From an uncultured Clostridia bacterium (GTDB taxonomy: Bacteria > Bacillota > Clostridia > Oscillospirales > Ruminococcaceae): a DNA stretch of 64,000 nucleotides. Positions 1 to 9,394 of this stretch are shown one piece after another (within the stretch, counting starts at the first letter, position 1; every line of letters begins with the position of its first letter). Position numbers and translations under genes: made by a program. The DNA lies in assembly GCA_947630845.1 (NCBI GenBank), contig CANRJB010000002.1:79770-143769 (forward strand), given 5' to 3'. The notes beneath the pieces were generated by a model that was not told the origin of the DNA, ran no database searches, and saw nothing but the letters and a program-made list of their open reading frames with translations.

Positions 1-2475
1 GACGGGATGAAGCCCGTACACCGCCGCATCATCTACACCATGCATGAAAATGGTCTGACCCCCGACCAGCCGTACCGGAAGTGTGCTGACACTGTCGGTG
101 CCGTGCTTGGTCGTTACCATCCGCATGGTGATGCGTCCGTGTACGATGCACTGGTGCGCCTTGCACAGGATTTTTCCCTGCGCTATCCGCTTGTGGACGG
201 TCACGGCAACTTCGGTTCTGTGGACGGCGATCCGCCTGCTGCCTACCGTTATACGGAAGCAAAAATGGCGAAACTCTCCCTCGAAATGGTCGCAGACATC
301 AACAAAAATACCGTTGATTGGACGAATAACTATGATGACCGTTTGCAGGAGCCGGAGGTGCTTCCCTCCCGTTTCCCGAATCTGCTGGTAAACGGATCTG
401 TCGGCATTGCCGTGGGCATGGCAACCAACATTCCCACGCATAATCTTGGGGAAGTCATTGATGGGCTGGATCTGCTCATCCGTGATCCGGACTGCACCCT
501 TGACGACCTGATGGAGTGCATCAAAGGTCCTGATTTTCCGACAGGCGGCATCATCATGGGTAAGGCTGGCATCCGTGCGGCATACGGCACAGGACGTGGG
601 AAAATTATCGTCCGTGCCAAGACTTCCATCGAGGAGATCAAGGGCAGACCGCATATCATCATCCATGAGATCCCCTACATGGTCAACAAGGCAAGACTGG
701 TCGAGCATATCGCCGATCTGATCAAGGAAAAGCGCATTGAGGGTGCAACCTTTGTCCGGGATGAATCCGGGCGTGACGGAATGCGCATCGTGGTCGGTGT
801 GCGGAAGGATGCCATTGCGGACATTGTCCTGAACAAGCTCTTTGCCCTGACGCAGCTGCAGGATACTTGCAGCGTGAACATGCTTGTGCTTGCCGGCGGC
901 GTGCCGAAGGTGCTGACCCTGAAACAGGTGCTGGAACACTATCTTGAATTTCAGGTCGATGTCATTACAAGGCGTGTGAAATTTGATCTGGAGAAGGCAC
1001 TGAAACGTGCCCACATCTTGCAGGGCTTTGTGTTAGCGGCAGATCATATTGATGAAGTAATTGCGATTCTGCGTTCTTCCTCCTCCATTCCGGAAGGTAA
1101 GGAAAAGCTCATAGCACGCTTCAAAGATGTGGATATGTCGGCATTGCTTGCACATTCGGACTATGATCTTTCCGGTCTGCATCTGGAGCATGCCATCGGT
1201 CTGTCTGAAGAACAGGCGGATGCCATCACGAAGATGACGCTCGGCTCACTGACTGGTCTGGAGCGACAGAAGATCACGGATGAACTGTTTGCACTCTGCG
1301 AAAAGATCTCGGGATTTGAGGATGTGTTGGCAGACAAGCAGAAAGTCTATGAGATCATCTCCGAAGAACTTGGCGAGATCCGCAGAAAATTCAGCGACCC
1401 ACGCCGGACAGAGATCACTGCTGTCAGCGGTGAACTGGACATTGAAGAGCTGATCGAGGTAGAGGACTGCGTTGTGACCTATACCAATCAGGGCTATGTC
1501 AAGCGAATGGCACTTGATGAGTACAAAACACAGAAACGTGGCGGACGTGGTGTGCAGGGGATGAAACAGCGTGAGGAAGACTTTGTTTCTGAAATGTTTA
1601 TCTGCTCCACGCACGACAACATCCTCTTTATCACCAATAAGGGCTATATGCACAAGCTCAAATGCTATGAGATACCGGACGGCTCGAAGGCTTCGAGGGG
1701 CTTCCATTTTGCGAACCTGCTGAATTTACAGGAGGGTGAGCGCATCTCGGCAATGCTCAGGACACGGAGCTTTGATACGAATGATTATGTTGTCATGGTG
1801 ACGAAACAGGGGCAGATCAAGCGCACTCCCCTGACCGCATACCGCAACATTCACAAAAAAGGTCTGATCGCCATCGGTCTGAACGAGGGCGACGAGATCG
1901 CAGGCGTGCGCATCACGGACGGCAGCGCACAGCTCTTTGTTGCCACGAAAAATGGCATGGCGATCCGCATGAAAGAGGACTGCATCCGTCCGCAGTCACG
2001 TTCGGCACATGGTGTCAGGGCACTGACGCTGCGTGAGGGCGATGAAGTCGTTTCGATCGCAAAGGTGCGTGAGGGCGCAAGCCTGTTGACCGTTACCACA
2101 AAGGGCTTCGGCAAACGCTGTGCCCTTGAGGAATACCGCATTCAGAACAGAGGCGGCTTCGGGTTAAAAAATTACCATGTGGACGATACAAGAGGTCATG
2201 TCTGCGGCATCAAAGTCGTGGACGATGAAGACGATATCATTCTGATTTCGACAGAGGGCATCATCATCCGCATTCTTGCAAGCGACATCCGCATCATGGG
2301 CAGAACGGCAAAAGGCGTGCGTGTGATGAAGGTGACAGAGGGCAATGAAGTGGTAGCATTCACCCGTGCGGAACATGACAGCAATGCCGAGACTGCCGAG
2401 GTCGAGCAGCTCTCCGATGAGGAAGCTGCCGCACAGGAATCCTTGCCGGAGGACGATGATGAAACTGCGAAATGA
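1..2475 (+). CDS. gyrA: DNA gyrase subunit A (5' end outside window)
   Basis: Subunit A of DNA gyrase, the type II topoisomerase that introduces negative supercoils; it carries the cleavage-religation tyrosine. The frame is open from base 1 and begins inside the conserved [10 protein letters not shown] block, so roughly 30-35 N-terminal residues lie upstream of the window. The quinolone region reads [17 protein letters not shown] and the catalytic tyrosine lies in [10 protein letters not shown]. The C-terminal half has repeated beta-pinwheel blades and a gyrase-specific GyrA box (KRGGRGVQG), which separates it from ParC. It ends in a short acidic tail. The stop overlaps the start of the next gene, so they are probably cotranscribed. 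The residue equivalent to E. coli Ser83 is alanine. Confidence 0.97.
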   Translation, partial: DGMKPVHRRIIYTMHENGLTPDQPYRKCADTVGAVLGRYHPHGDASVYDALVRLAQDFSLRYPLVDGHGNFGSVDGDPPAAYRYTEAKMAKLSLEMVADINKNTVDWTNNYDDRLQEPEVLPSRFPNLLVNGSVGIAVGMATNIPTHNLGEVIDGLDLLIRDPDCTLDDLMECIKGPDFPTGGIIMGKAGIRAAYGTGRGKIIVRAKTSIEEIKGRPHIIIHEIPYMVNKARLVEHIADLIKEKRIEGATFVRDESGRDGMRIVVGVRKDAIADIVLNKLFALTQLQDTCSVNMLVLAGGVPKVLTLKQVLEHYLEFQVDVITRRVKFDLEKALKRAHILQGFVLAADHIDEVIAILRSSSSIPEGKEKLIARFKDVDMSALLAHSDYDLSGLHLEHAIGLSEEQADAITKMTLGSLTGLERQKITDELFALCEKISGFEDVLADKQKVYEIISEELGEIRRKFSDPRRTEITAVSGELDIEELIEVEDCVVTYTNQGYVKRMALDEYKTQKRGGRGVQGMKQREEDFVSEMFICSTHDNILFITNKGYMHKLKCYEIPDGSKASRGFHFANLLNLQEGERISAMLRTRSFDTNDYVVMVTKQGQIKRTPLTAYRNIHKKGLIAIGLNEGDEIAGVRITDGSAQLFVATKNGMAIRMKEDCIRPQSRSAHGVRALTLREGDEVVSIAKVREGASLLTVTTKGFGKRCALEEYRIQNRGGFGLKNYHVDDTRGHVCGIKVVDDEDDIILISTEGIIIRILASDIRIMGRTAKGVRVMKVTEGNEVVAFTRAEHDSNAETAEVEQLSDEEAAAQESLPEDDDETAK

Positions 2476-3226
2476 ACACATTGTGATGGAGGGCATCCGG
2501 GGGAAGCTCCGGTTGCTCCATCTTTCGGATACCCATTTCAGCCCGATGCTGTCCTATGACAAAAATCTGCGGAAAGCAAAGCGCATTGCAGAAATGGCGA
2601 TCAGGACAAAGCCGGATGTCATTGCAGTAACAGGCGATCTGGTGTCCCGGACTGCAAGTGATCAGAGCATTTTTGTTTCCTGTCAGCTCATGATGCATAT
2701 GCGGGATCATGCGCCTGTGCTGTATACGCTCGGCAATCATGAAACCGACCTGCCGAAACGGAAATTACAGCGGCTTCTGTTCTTCCTGCGTAAGCAAAAT
2801 ATTACCATTCTCCACAACAGCATGACAGAGATCGGCGGCGTGCAGTTCTACGGGCTGACCCTTCCGACCACTGTCTACCAGAATGAAAACGGCGGCTACG
2901 GAAATTTAACACCGATCACTGTGGAAACTGTGGAAAAACGGCTTGGCAAATGTCAGAAGCCATGTGTCCTGCTTGCCCATTCCCCGATGGGCTTTCCGGC
3001 ATATGCGCAGTGGGGCGCAGATGTGGTGCTTTCCGGACATGTTCACGGTGGCATCGTCAGACTGCCGGGCGTGGGCGGCATCCTGTCCCCCGAACGCAGA
3101 TTTCTTCCGGAGTACACAAAAGGTCTGTACCGCTGTCGCAGCAGCATCATGGAAGTCTCGGCAGGAATCGGAAAACTGCGCATCTGCAATCCGGCAGAGG
3201 AGGTTCTCATAACTTTGACGGACTGA
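2459..3226 (+). CDS. YkuE-like calcineurin-type metallophosphoesterase
   Basis: Predicted 255-residue metal-dependent phosphoesterase. The metal-binding series is complete: DTH near residue 20, GD (VTGDLV), GNHE, and the final GHVHGG. The arrangement resembles the YkuE group, but there is no N-terminal signal or anchor, so it probably acts in the cytoplasm. The ATG at 2459 is chosen because a GGAGGA lies five bases upstream, inside the gyrA tail; the reading frame is open further upstream but those codons lack a ribosome site and lie within gyrA. It overlaps gyrA by 17 bases and is followed 19 bases later by the CCA-adding enzyme. The substrate cannot be told from the sequence. Confidence 0.85.
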   Translation: MKLRNEHIVMEGIRGKLRLLHLSDTHFSPMLSYDKNLRKAKRIAEMAIRTKPDVIAVTGDLVSRTASDQSIFVSCQLMMHMRDHAPVLYTLGNHETDLPKRKLQRLLFFLRKQNITILHNSMTEIGGVQFYGLTLPTTVYQNENGGYGNLTPITVETVEKRLGKCQKPCVLLAHSPMGFPAYAQWGADVVLSGHVHGGIVRLPGVGGILSPERRFLPEYTKGLYRCRSSIMEVSAGIGKLRICNPAEEVLITLTD

Positions 3227-3245
3227 GTTAAGGAAAGGAAAATCA

Positions 3246-4553
3246 GTGAACATTCCACAATCAATCGAGAATATGTTGAAAACCCTTCACGATGCCGGAT
3301 ATGCAGCGTATCTGGTGGGCGGCTGTGTGAGGGATGCGCTGCTTGGGCTGGTGCCGCATGATTATGACATTGCCACCAATGCCGTGCCGGACGAGATCAT
3401 AGGCTTGTTCGGAAAGAAACACTGCACATTCTACGGAAGGGCATTCGGGACAGTCGGTGTCAGGCAAGGGGGCTTTGCGGAGATCACGACCTTCCGGACA
3501 GAGGGCGATTACAGGGACTGCCGCCATCCGGGGGTGGTGAAGTTTGCAGACCATGTGGAGGAGGACTTAGCCCGACGGGATTTTACCTGCAATGCCATTG
3601 CCTACGATCCCCGGACGGGACTGCTTGACCCCTATCATGGGGCAGATGACCTGAAAAACGGCATTCTCCGTGCCGTCGGTGTACCAACGGCAAGATTCCG
3701 GGAAGATGCGCTGCGCATCATGCGAGGGATGCGGTTTGCGGCGAAATTCGGAATGAAGCCCGACATGCTGACGGATGCGGCAATGCATGCGTGTGCCTAT
3801 CGGTTACGGCAGATCTCTGCGGAGCGTGTGATGACGGAGTTATGCGGCATGCTCACGGGTAAGTATATCAAAGAGGTGCTGCTTGCCTATCCGGATGTGC
3901 TGGGGGAATGGATACCGGAAATACTGCCATGTATCGCCTTTTCCCAACACAGTACCCACCATGATCACACCGTGTGGGAACATACGGCAAGGGCAGTGGG
4001 GGATGCAGAACCGCTGCTGCCGGTACGCATGACACTGCTGCTGCACGACATCGCAAAGCCCTGTTGTTATCGGCAGGATGAAAGCGGCGGACATTTCAAG
4101 CAGCATGCAGACCGTGGTGCAGAGATGGCAGACAGCATCCTGCATCGGCTGCGGTGTGACAATCATCTGCGTGAGCAGGTGGTCAGCCTGATCAGGCTGC
4201 ACAGGGGCATCCCACAGGACATGCCCGAAGTACGGCGCATAACAGGGCAGATCGGTGCAGAGGGGTACCGGATGCTGCTGATGGTGCTGAAAGCGGACGG
4301 CGGCGCAAAGCGGAGCGGTGTGCCGGAGTCACAGGAAGGGATCATACATGCGGAGAAACTCTTTCAGGAATGCAGAGACAGGAAGTTATGCTGCACCATA
4401 AGAGAGCTTGCAGTGAATGGACATGATGTTGCTGCGCTGGGCTTGCAGGGAAAAGCCATCGGTGCCGCACTTCACAGCGTACTTGAAGAAGTCATCTGTG
4501 ACAGACTGCCGAATGAAAAAGAAGCGATCCTGCGCTATCTCATGAGGAAATAA
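3246..4553 (+). CDS. cca: CCA tRNA nucleotidyltransferase
   Basis: Adds or repairs the 3' CCA end of tRNAs. The N terminus has the class II nucleotidyltransferase signature (LVGGCVRDALLG followed by HDYDIAT), then the RRDFTCNAIAYD motif that selects the incoming nucleotide and an RNA-binding head and body region. The C-terminal half contains an HD hydrolase module (HDHTVWEHT, LLLHDIAKP), as in many Firmicute enzymes. At 435 residues it is a normal length. Translation starts at a GTG preceded by AAGGAAAGG. It is the last gene of the gyrA unit and ends at a strong terminator. Three of the four tRNA genes seen at 62.7 kb already encode CCA; the valine tRNA does not and would need this enzyme. 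Confidence 0.95.
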   Translation: MNIPQSIENMLKTLHDAGYAAYLVGGCVRDALLGLVPHDYDIATNAVPDEIIGLFGKKHCTFYGRAFGTVGVRQGGFAEITTFRTEGDYRDCRHPGVVKFADHVEEDLARRDFTCNAIAYDPRTGLLDPYHGADDLKNGILRAVGVPTARFREDALRIMRGMRFAAKFGMKPDMLTDAAMHACAYRLRQISAERVMTELCGMLTGKYIKEVLLAYPDVLGEWIPEILPCIAFSQHSTHHDHTVWEHTARAVGDAEPLLPVRMTLLLHDIAKPCCYRQDESGGHFKQHADRGAEMADSILHRLRCDNHLREQVVSLIRLHRGIPQDMPEVRRITGQIGAEGYRMLLMVLKADGGAKRSGVPESQEGIIHAEKLFQECRDRKLCCTIRELAVNGHDVAALGLQGKAIGAALHSVLEEVICDRLPNEKEAILRYLMRK

Positions 4554-4557
4554 AAAG

Positions 4558-4581
4558 CTCCCGTTACCACGGTAACGGGAG
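4558..4581. terminator. Bidirectional intrinsic terminator
   Basis: Perfect 11-base-pair inverted repeat (CTCCCGTTACC / GGTAACGGGAG) with a two-base loop lies between the convergent cca gene and the minus-strand operon. An A tract precedes it and a T-rich stretch follows it, so it can stop transcription from both sides. Confidence 0.9.
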
Positions 4582-4588
4582 ATCTTCT

Positions 4589-5287
4589 TTACTTCACTGT
4601 CAGCATGGAAAGAATAAATTGATTTTCTTCTTCGGCAGCACTGGCAGCTTTGCCGTCGGTATAGTTGACGTAGAGGATGTAGGACACGGTATTGCCTGTG
4701 TTCTGGTCTTTGTAATAATACTTGTATGCCTCCTGCATACCGTCCGCATTGTAAGAGATGCGCAGGGGGGCAAAGCCGATGTACTGCTGTACCGCATCCG
4801 GCGACATGCCGATCGTGATGCCGGAAGTTTCGACATGTTGATCGGTCTTGACACCGTTGCCGTATTTTTCAAGCTGTGCATAATCATAGTAGAGCACTTC
4901 GGACATTGTGCCGTTATTTTCGGAAATGTAGATCACCCACTGCGGAATGGAAACGCCGCTCACCTTTACGGTTTTTTTGCTCTCGTAAAGATAGGGATAC
5001 GGTTCGGCAGCCACATTGATGCAGGCAAACTGTGATGCATTCTGCAGCGTGACATGGGCATATTTTTCAGCTGTATCCTTGCTCACGCCGATCTGTTCAG
5101 ACAGACGCTCCGCATACCGTTTGCCGTTATTGAGGTGACGGGATACCGCAAAGACTGCCACAATGATCACAATAATGACCAGAACTGCACAGACAAGCAC
5201 AAGAGCTGCCTTCGGGGAGAGCTTGCGCTTCTTTTTTTTCTTTTCCATATGATCTATGGAAATATCGGTTTTCATTTCTTCTGCCAT
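4589..5287 (-). CDS. Single-pass membrane protein of unknown function
   Basis: A 232-residue protein with a short lysine-rich cytoplasmic start (KKKKKRKLSPK), one hydrophobic transmembrane segment at about residues 30-50, and an extracellular domain of about 170 residues. The outer domain has a region rich in tyrosines and ends in beta-strand-like segments; I recognise no named family. A good ribosome site (AAGGAGG) precedes the ATG. It is the last gene of the minus-strand operon that begins near 12.78 kb, only 13 bases after the PLP lyase gene, and it ends against the shared terminator. Its role is unknown. Confidence 0.8.
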   Translation of the reverse strand: MAEEMKTDISIDHMEKKKKKRKLSPKAALVLVCAVLVIIVIIVAVFAVSRHLNNGKRYAERLSEQIGVSKDTAEKYAHVTLQNASQFACINVAAEPYPYLYESKKTVKVSGVSIPQWVIYISENNGTMSEVLYYDYAQLEKYGNGVKTDQHVETSGITIGMSPDAVQQYIGFAPLRISYNADGMQEAYKYYYKDQNTGNTVSYILYVNYTDGKAASAAEEENQFILSMLTVK

Positions 5288-5300
5288 TGCAATGACCTCC

Positions 5301-6578
5301 TTAATTGAATGATACCAATCCTTGTTTCAGCAATTCCTGTGCTGCCAACAGGACAGAGATCCTGCCGCTGCGGTAGCTGATGCCGCCCTGCATCCATGCT
5401 GCATAGGGTTCACGGAGCGGTCCGTCAGCAGACAGCTCAATGGATGCGCCGTTTGTGAATGCGCCGGCAGCCATGATGACCGGGTCGGCATAACCGGGCA
5501 TATCCCATGGTTCCGGTGTGACATGGGCATCGACCGGTGAGCCTTTCTGTATGCCCCGACAGAAGGCACAGAGATTCTCTGCCGTCTGCAATTCGATCGC
5601 CGTCACGATGTCCCCTCGCTTTGCATCCGGTGCAGGGGAACAGTGAAAGCCGAGCATCGTGAAGAGCTGCGACGCAAAAACTGCCGTTTTCAGCGCATTT
5701 GCGACAATATCCGGCGCAAGGAACAGCCCCTGAAACAATTCCCTGTTCATGCCGAGCGTGCAGCCGACTTCCTTGCCAAGCCCCACGCACGTCAGACGGT
5801 AGGCACATAGCTCCACCAGATCTGCACGACCTGCAATATAACCGCCCGTCCGGGCAATGCCGCCGCCGGGATTCTTGATCATCGAGCCGATGATGATGTC
5901 TGCCCCCACGTCCGGCGGTTCTCTCGTCTCCACAAACTCCCCGTAGCAGTTGTCCACCATGATGATGGCATTCGGATTGCTCTCACGGATGGTACGGCAC
6001 ATCGCAGCGATGGCATCCGTCGTGAACGCTTCCCGCAGGGAGTAACCACGGGAACGCTGGATGTAGGCGATCTTTGCACCGGAGATGCGTTTTCGGATGG
6101 CATCATGATCGGGACTGCCGTCATGTTTCAGATCGATCTGTGAATAGATGACCCCGAAATCCTTCAGCGAACCATCCCCCTGCCGTCCGCCGATACCGAG
6201 TACAGGCAGGAGCGTATCATAGGGCGTACCCGTCACGGCAACGATCCTGTCGCCCGGACGGAGCAGCCCGAACAGAGCCACCGTCAGCGCATGTGTGCCG
6301 GAGACGAACTGATGGCGGACGAGGGCATCTTCCGTTCCGAGTACCTGTGCCCACACCTTGTCAAGCACCTCTCTGCCCATGTCGCCGTAGCCATAGCCTG
6401 TGCCGGAACCGAAACAGGCTTCGCTCACCCGATTGTCAGAGAAGGCTTTCAGCACTTTGGCAGCATTGTGGCGTGCCGTCTCCTCAATGTCCGCAAAGAC
6501 CGGCGCACAGAGCGTTTCTGCCCTCTCACCAAGTGCGGCAAGCTCTTTGTCGATCGGAAAAAAATCAAGCATTCCCAT
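5301..6578 (-). CDS. Methionine gamma-lyase family PLP enzyme (aluminium-resistance protein family)
   Basis: A 425-residue pyridoxal-phosphate enzyme of the family labelled cystathionine beta-lyase-like or aluminium-resistance protein (YnbB-like in Bacillus). Conserved features include the cofactor-binding stretch FVSGTHALTVALFG, the IIMVDNCYGEFVE block with the aspartate that contacts the pyridine ring, and the probable Schiff-base lysine in GSMIKNPGGGIA. The frame is open far upstream, but MGMLDFF at 6578 is taken as the start because it matches the family N terminus and has AAAGGA ten bases upstream. It overlaps the end of the GNAT gene by 14 bases, suggesting coupled translation. The true substrate of this family is uncertain. 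Confidence 0.88.
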   Translation of the reverse strand: MGMLDFFPIDKELAALGERAETLCAPVFADIEETARHNAAKVLKAFSDNRVSEACFGSGTGYGYGDMGREVLDKVWAQVLGTEDALVRHQFVSGTHALTVALFGLLRPGDRIVAVTGTPYDTLLPVLGIGGRQGDGSLKDFGVIYSQIDLKHDGSPDHDAIRKRISGAKIAYIQRSRGYSLREAFTTDAIAAMCRTIRESNPNAIIMVDNCYGEFVETREPPDVGADIIIGSMIKNPGGGIARTGGYIAGRADLVELCAYRLTCVGLGKEVGCTLGMNRELFQGLFLAPDIVANALKTAVFASQLFTMLGFHCSPAPDAKRGDIVTAIELQTAENLCAFCRGIQKGSPVDAHVTPEPWDMPGYADPVIMAAGAFTNGASIELSADGPLREPYAAWMQGGISYRSGRISVLLAAQELLKQGLVSFN

Positions 6579-7356
6579 TGTCGAGCAATCCTTTCGTGAT
6601 CTGATCGTACTCCCCTTCACGGCGTTCGAGTACATATTCCGTTGCGATGACCGTAAATCCGATCTCCCGATAAAAACTCTCCCGGATATCCAGTGCATAG
6701 AGTGCTGAGGTTTTGCCGAACTGCGCTAAAAACCATGCAAGCCAGCGCAGAAAGCTCCGTGCATGTCCAAGACCTCTTGCCTCCGGCAAGGTTGCGACCT
6801 GTCCGACAAGGACATAATCGTCAATGTCGAATTGTATCGTTGCCGTGGTGCTGTTTTTATAGGTCAGCACATGACTGATGCCATGGCGGCAGCGATGCGA
6901 GGTATCCGTCAGCCAGAGGGAATAGTCCTGTAAATTCGGGAAACCTGCCTGCAAGATGGTGTAGACATCGGACAATTTCGGATTCATTTCGACAAATGGT
7001 TCTGCCTCTGCTGCCCCTGCATCCGGCTGCATGGCAAAGCATGTCCGGTGCAGCGAGCGGTATTCCGGCAGCAGCGCAGCAAGCATGCTGCGCACCGGTT
7101 CATTGCATTCCACCCTGAACGGCTCGTACATGCGGATGAAAGCAGCAATGTCCTCTGCCTCCTCCTCATCCGCACTGACGAGATAGATCGTACTGTTGAA
7201 CCGCAGCAAGATGCCGTCCGCTCCGACCGAGTAGAACTGACAGAACGGATAGTCCAGCCCATATGCCCTGTAGCAGGCAAACATATTGCGTCCACGCCAT
7301 GTTTTGCGAAGGAGATAAGTGTTAAGGTCACATTCCTTTGTGATAAGTCTGATCAT
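6565..7356 (-). CDS. GNAT-family N-acetyltransferase
   Basis: A 263-residue protein whose C-terminal half is a GNAT domain: the acetyl-CoA pyrophosphate-binding motif is VATLPEARGLGHARSFLRWL, followed by the beta5 strand and the hydrophobic REIGFTVIATE end typical of the fold. The N-terminal half (about residues 1-120) is a second, more diverged segment, so this may be a double-domain GNAT. The start ATG overlaps the stop of the upstream M42 peptidase in an ATGA arrangement. Its operon partners are peptidases and murD, so an amino-acid or peptide substrate is possible, but this is only inference. Confidence 0.85.
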   Translation of the reverse strand: MIRLITKECDLNTYLLRKTWRGRNMFACYRAYGLDYPFCQFYSVGADGILLRFNSTIYLVSADEEEAEDIAAFIRMYEPFRVECNEPVRSMLAALLPEYRSLHRTCFAMQPDAGAAEAEPFVEMNPKLSDVYTILQAGFPNLQDYSLWLTDTSHRCRHGISHVLTYKNSTTATIQFDIDDYVLVGQVATLPEARGLGHARSFLRWLAWFLAQFGKTSALYALDIRESFYREIGFTVIATEYVLERREGEYDQITKGLLDNGNA

Positions 7357-8378
7357 AATTCCTGTATTCTCTCCATCATCCGCCTTGTCAGCAGAAGTGT
7401 CTGTTCCATGTCACTGATCTGTGCCGTACAGGAAGGCGTGTGCAGACAGCGGCACGGAATGGACAGCGCAAGTGTGCGCACGCCGTTCCTTGTGACATGC
7501 ACCGACCCGGCATCATTTCCGCCTGCAATGCGTGTTTTCGTCTGACAGGGGATACCGAGCTGCTGTGCTTCGGCAAAGGCAAGCTGATATAATTCCCGGT
7601 CATACATGGTGCGCCTGTCCATAAAGCTCACGACCGGACCGCCCCCCAGACGACAGACAGCATCGCCGCCGCTCACGCCGTCAAGATCGGCAGCAGTCGT
7701 AGCTTCGAGTATCAGCGCAAATTCCGGATCGACCGCATAGGCAGCCGTCACGCTCCCACGCAGTCCGATCTCCTCCTGCGTAAAGAAGGCAAATGTCGTA
7801 TCATAGGGGATCTCTCCCCTCAGCATCTCCAGCATTGCCGCACAGCCGAACCGGTCATCAATTGCCTTTGCCGTGACCCGTCCGCCGCCAAGCTCCGTCC
7901 ATTCGCCGTACAGACAGACCGCACACCCCGGCGTCAGATACTTTGTGACCTCGTCCACAGAGCGTGTGCCGATGTCAAGCAGCAAGTCTTTCCACTCCGG
8001 CTTTTTATTTTTCTGCTCATCGGAAAGATGGTGTACAGGCATTGTCCCGATGACCCCATAGCCCACGAACGGAATGCAGACCGTCCGTCCGATGACGGCA
8101 TCTGCATCAATGCCGCCGACCGGAGCGATGGTACACTTCCCATTGGAAAGGACATCGGTGACGATCATCCCAACTTCGTCCATATGTGCGCCGATGAGCG
8201 TTTTATGGTTTGCAGGGCGTGCGCCTTTTTTGGTGACGATGAGATTGCCGACCGCATCGGTGTGCATGTCTGCAATGTCCGGAAATGTTGCTATTTTGTC
8301 GTTCAGCCATTTGCAGACCTCGAATTCATCCCCCGAAATGCCGCAGAGCTGCGTCAATTCTTTCAGATCGTTCAGCAA
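7353..8378 (-). CDS. M42-family metallo-aminopeptidase (first of two)
   Basis: Cytosolic di-metal aminopeptidase or endoglucanase-type peptidase of family M42, 341 residues. Metal ligands and catalytic residues are present: AHMDEVGMI, AIDDRFG, FTQEEIGLRG, LILEAT and the C-terminal CLHTP. The best start is a TTG at 8378: an AGGAGGG lies seven bases upstream, and the product then begins LNDLKELTQLCGISGDE, the usual family N terminus. The open frame upstream of it lies within the other M42 gene. It overlaps that gene by seven bases and the GNAT gene by four. The two M42 proteins are clearly diverged and may have different specificities or form mixed complexes. Confidence 0.9.
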   Translation of the reverse strand: MLNDLKELTQLCGISGDEFEVCKWLNDKIATFPDIADMHTDAVGNLIVTKKGARPANHKTLIGAHMDEVGMIVTDVLSNGKCTIAPVGGIDADAVIGRTVCIPFVGYGVIGTMPVHHLSDEQKNKKPEWKDLLLDIGTRSVDEVTKYLTPGCAVCLYGEWTELGGGRVTAKAIDDRFGCAAMLEMLRGEIPYDTTFAFFTQEEIGLRGSVTAAYAVDPEFALILEATTAADLDGVSGGDAVCRLGGGPVVSFMDRRTMYDRELYQLAFAEAQQLGIPCQTKTRIAGGNDAGSVHVTRNGVRTLALSIPCRCLHTPSCTAQISDMEQTLLLTRRMMERIQEL

Positions 8379-9394
8379 AGCGCATCCCTCCTCACATATG
8401 CCGCAAGCAGTTTTCCGGTGTTGAGAATGTCGGACAATTCCACGACTTCCACAGGCGTATGCATATTTTCGATCGGGATGGATACCGTACATGTCTTTAC
8501 CCCTGCCCGGCAGATGGCGAACTGGTCGGCATTCGTGCTGGTCAGCTCGTGCATGACTTCATGCTGCCACGGGATATGGTTTTCATTGGCTGTGGTAAAT
8601 AATTGATCTGTCACATACCGGTAAAGCGACGGTGAAAATCCGATCATCGGACCATCCCCCATGATTCCGGATTCACAGAGCTTTCCGTCTCCTGCAAACG
8701 ATACATCCACCGCAAGCGCAATGTCAGGGTTTGCCGCATAGCAGCCGATCTTTGCGCCGATCTCGCCGATCTCTTCCTGTACGGAAAACTGCACGGTCAC
8801 TCTGTTCGGGATGTCCTCGCCGTACAATTCCTCCACGGCACACAGAATAGCTGCCACGCCACAGCGGTCATCCAGTGCAGGGGCAGCAAACTTTCCGCCC
8901 GGCAAAGTGAATGCCTTGCCGCAGAATGTCACCGCATCGCCCGGATGGAGCAATGCTTTCAGCTCCTCTGCCGGATAGCCCGTGTCGATGCGCACTTCTT
9001 CCCATTGCATGGGCTTTTCGCTGCCATTCGTCAGATGCGGCGGCATGCAGCAGATGACCCCGTCAATGACCTTTGTGCCGTACAGCCTGACTCTCTGTGC
9101 CGGAAGCAGCCGCCTGTCGATACCGCCGACATTGCCGACCGTCACGAAGCCATCCTCCGTCACGGAAGTCACGATCATGCCGACCTGATCAATATGGGCA
9201 TCAAGCAGGATATGGGGCGCATCCGGTGCAGTATTGCCGAATGTCGCCGTAACATTGCCGTGGGAGAGATGGGCATCGGGGCAGAATGTCCGCAATTCTG
9301 CGAGTGCAGCAGCCGCTGCGCTCTGTTCAGAGCCGGAAATTCCCGGCGCACAGCACAGCGTGGTCAGCAGTGCCGTCAACCGGTCGTTGGTCAT
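8372..9394 (-). CDS. M42-family metallo-aminopeptidase (second of two)
   Basis: A 340-residue paralogue of its neighbour. The ligands can be followed as LLDAHIDQVGMIV, PALDDRCGVA, SVQEEIGEIG, LAVDVSFAG and NMHTPVEVV, so it should be active. M42 enzymes usually assemble into large tetrahedral dodecamers that trim peptides produced by cytosolic proteases. The ATG overlaps the murD stop by four bases (ATGA), and its own end overlaps the start of the next M42 gene. This tight packing points to one polycistronic message with linked translation. Confidence 0.92.
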   Translation of the reverse strand: MTNDRLTALLTTLCCAPGISGSEQSAAAAALAELRTFCPDAHLSHGNVTATFGNTAPDAPHILLDAHIDQVGMIVTSVTEDGFVTVGNVGGIDRRLLPAQRVRLYGTKVIDGVICCMPPHLTNGSEKPMQWEEVRIDTGYPAEELKALLHPGDAVTFCGKAFTLPGGKFAAPALDDRCGVAAILCAVEELYGEDIPNRVTVQFSVQEEIGEIGAKIGCYAANPDIALAVDVSFAGDGKLCESGIMGDGPMIGFSPSLYRYVTDQLFTTANENHIPWQHEVMHELTSTNADQFAICRAGVKTCTVSIPIENMHTPVEVVELSDILNTGKLLAAYVRRDALC

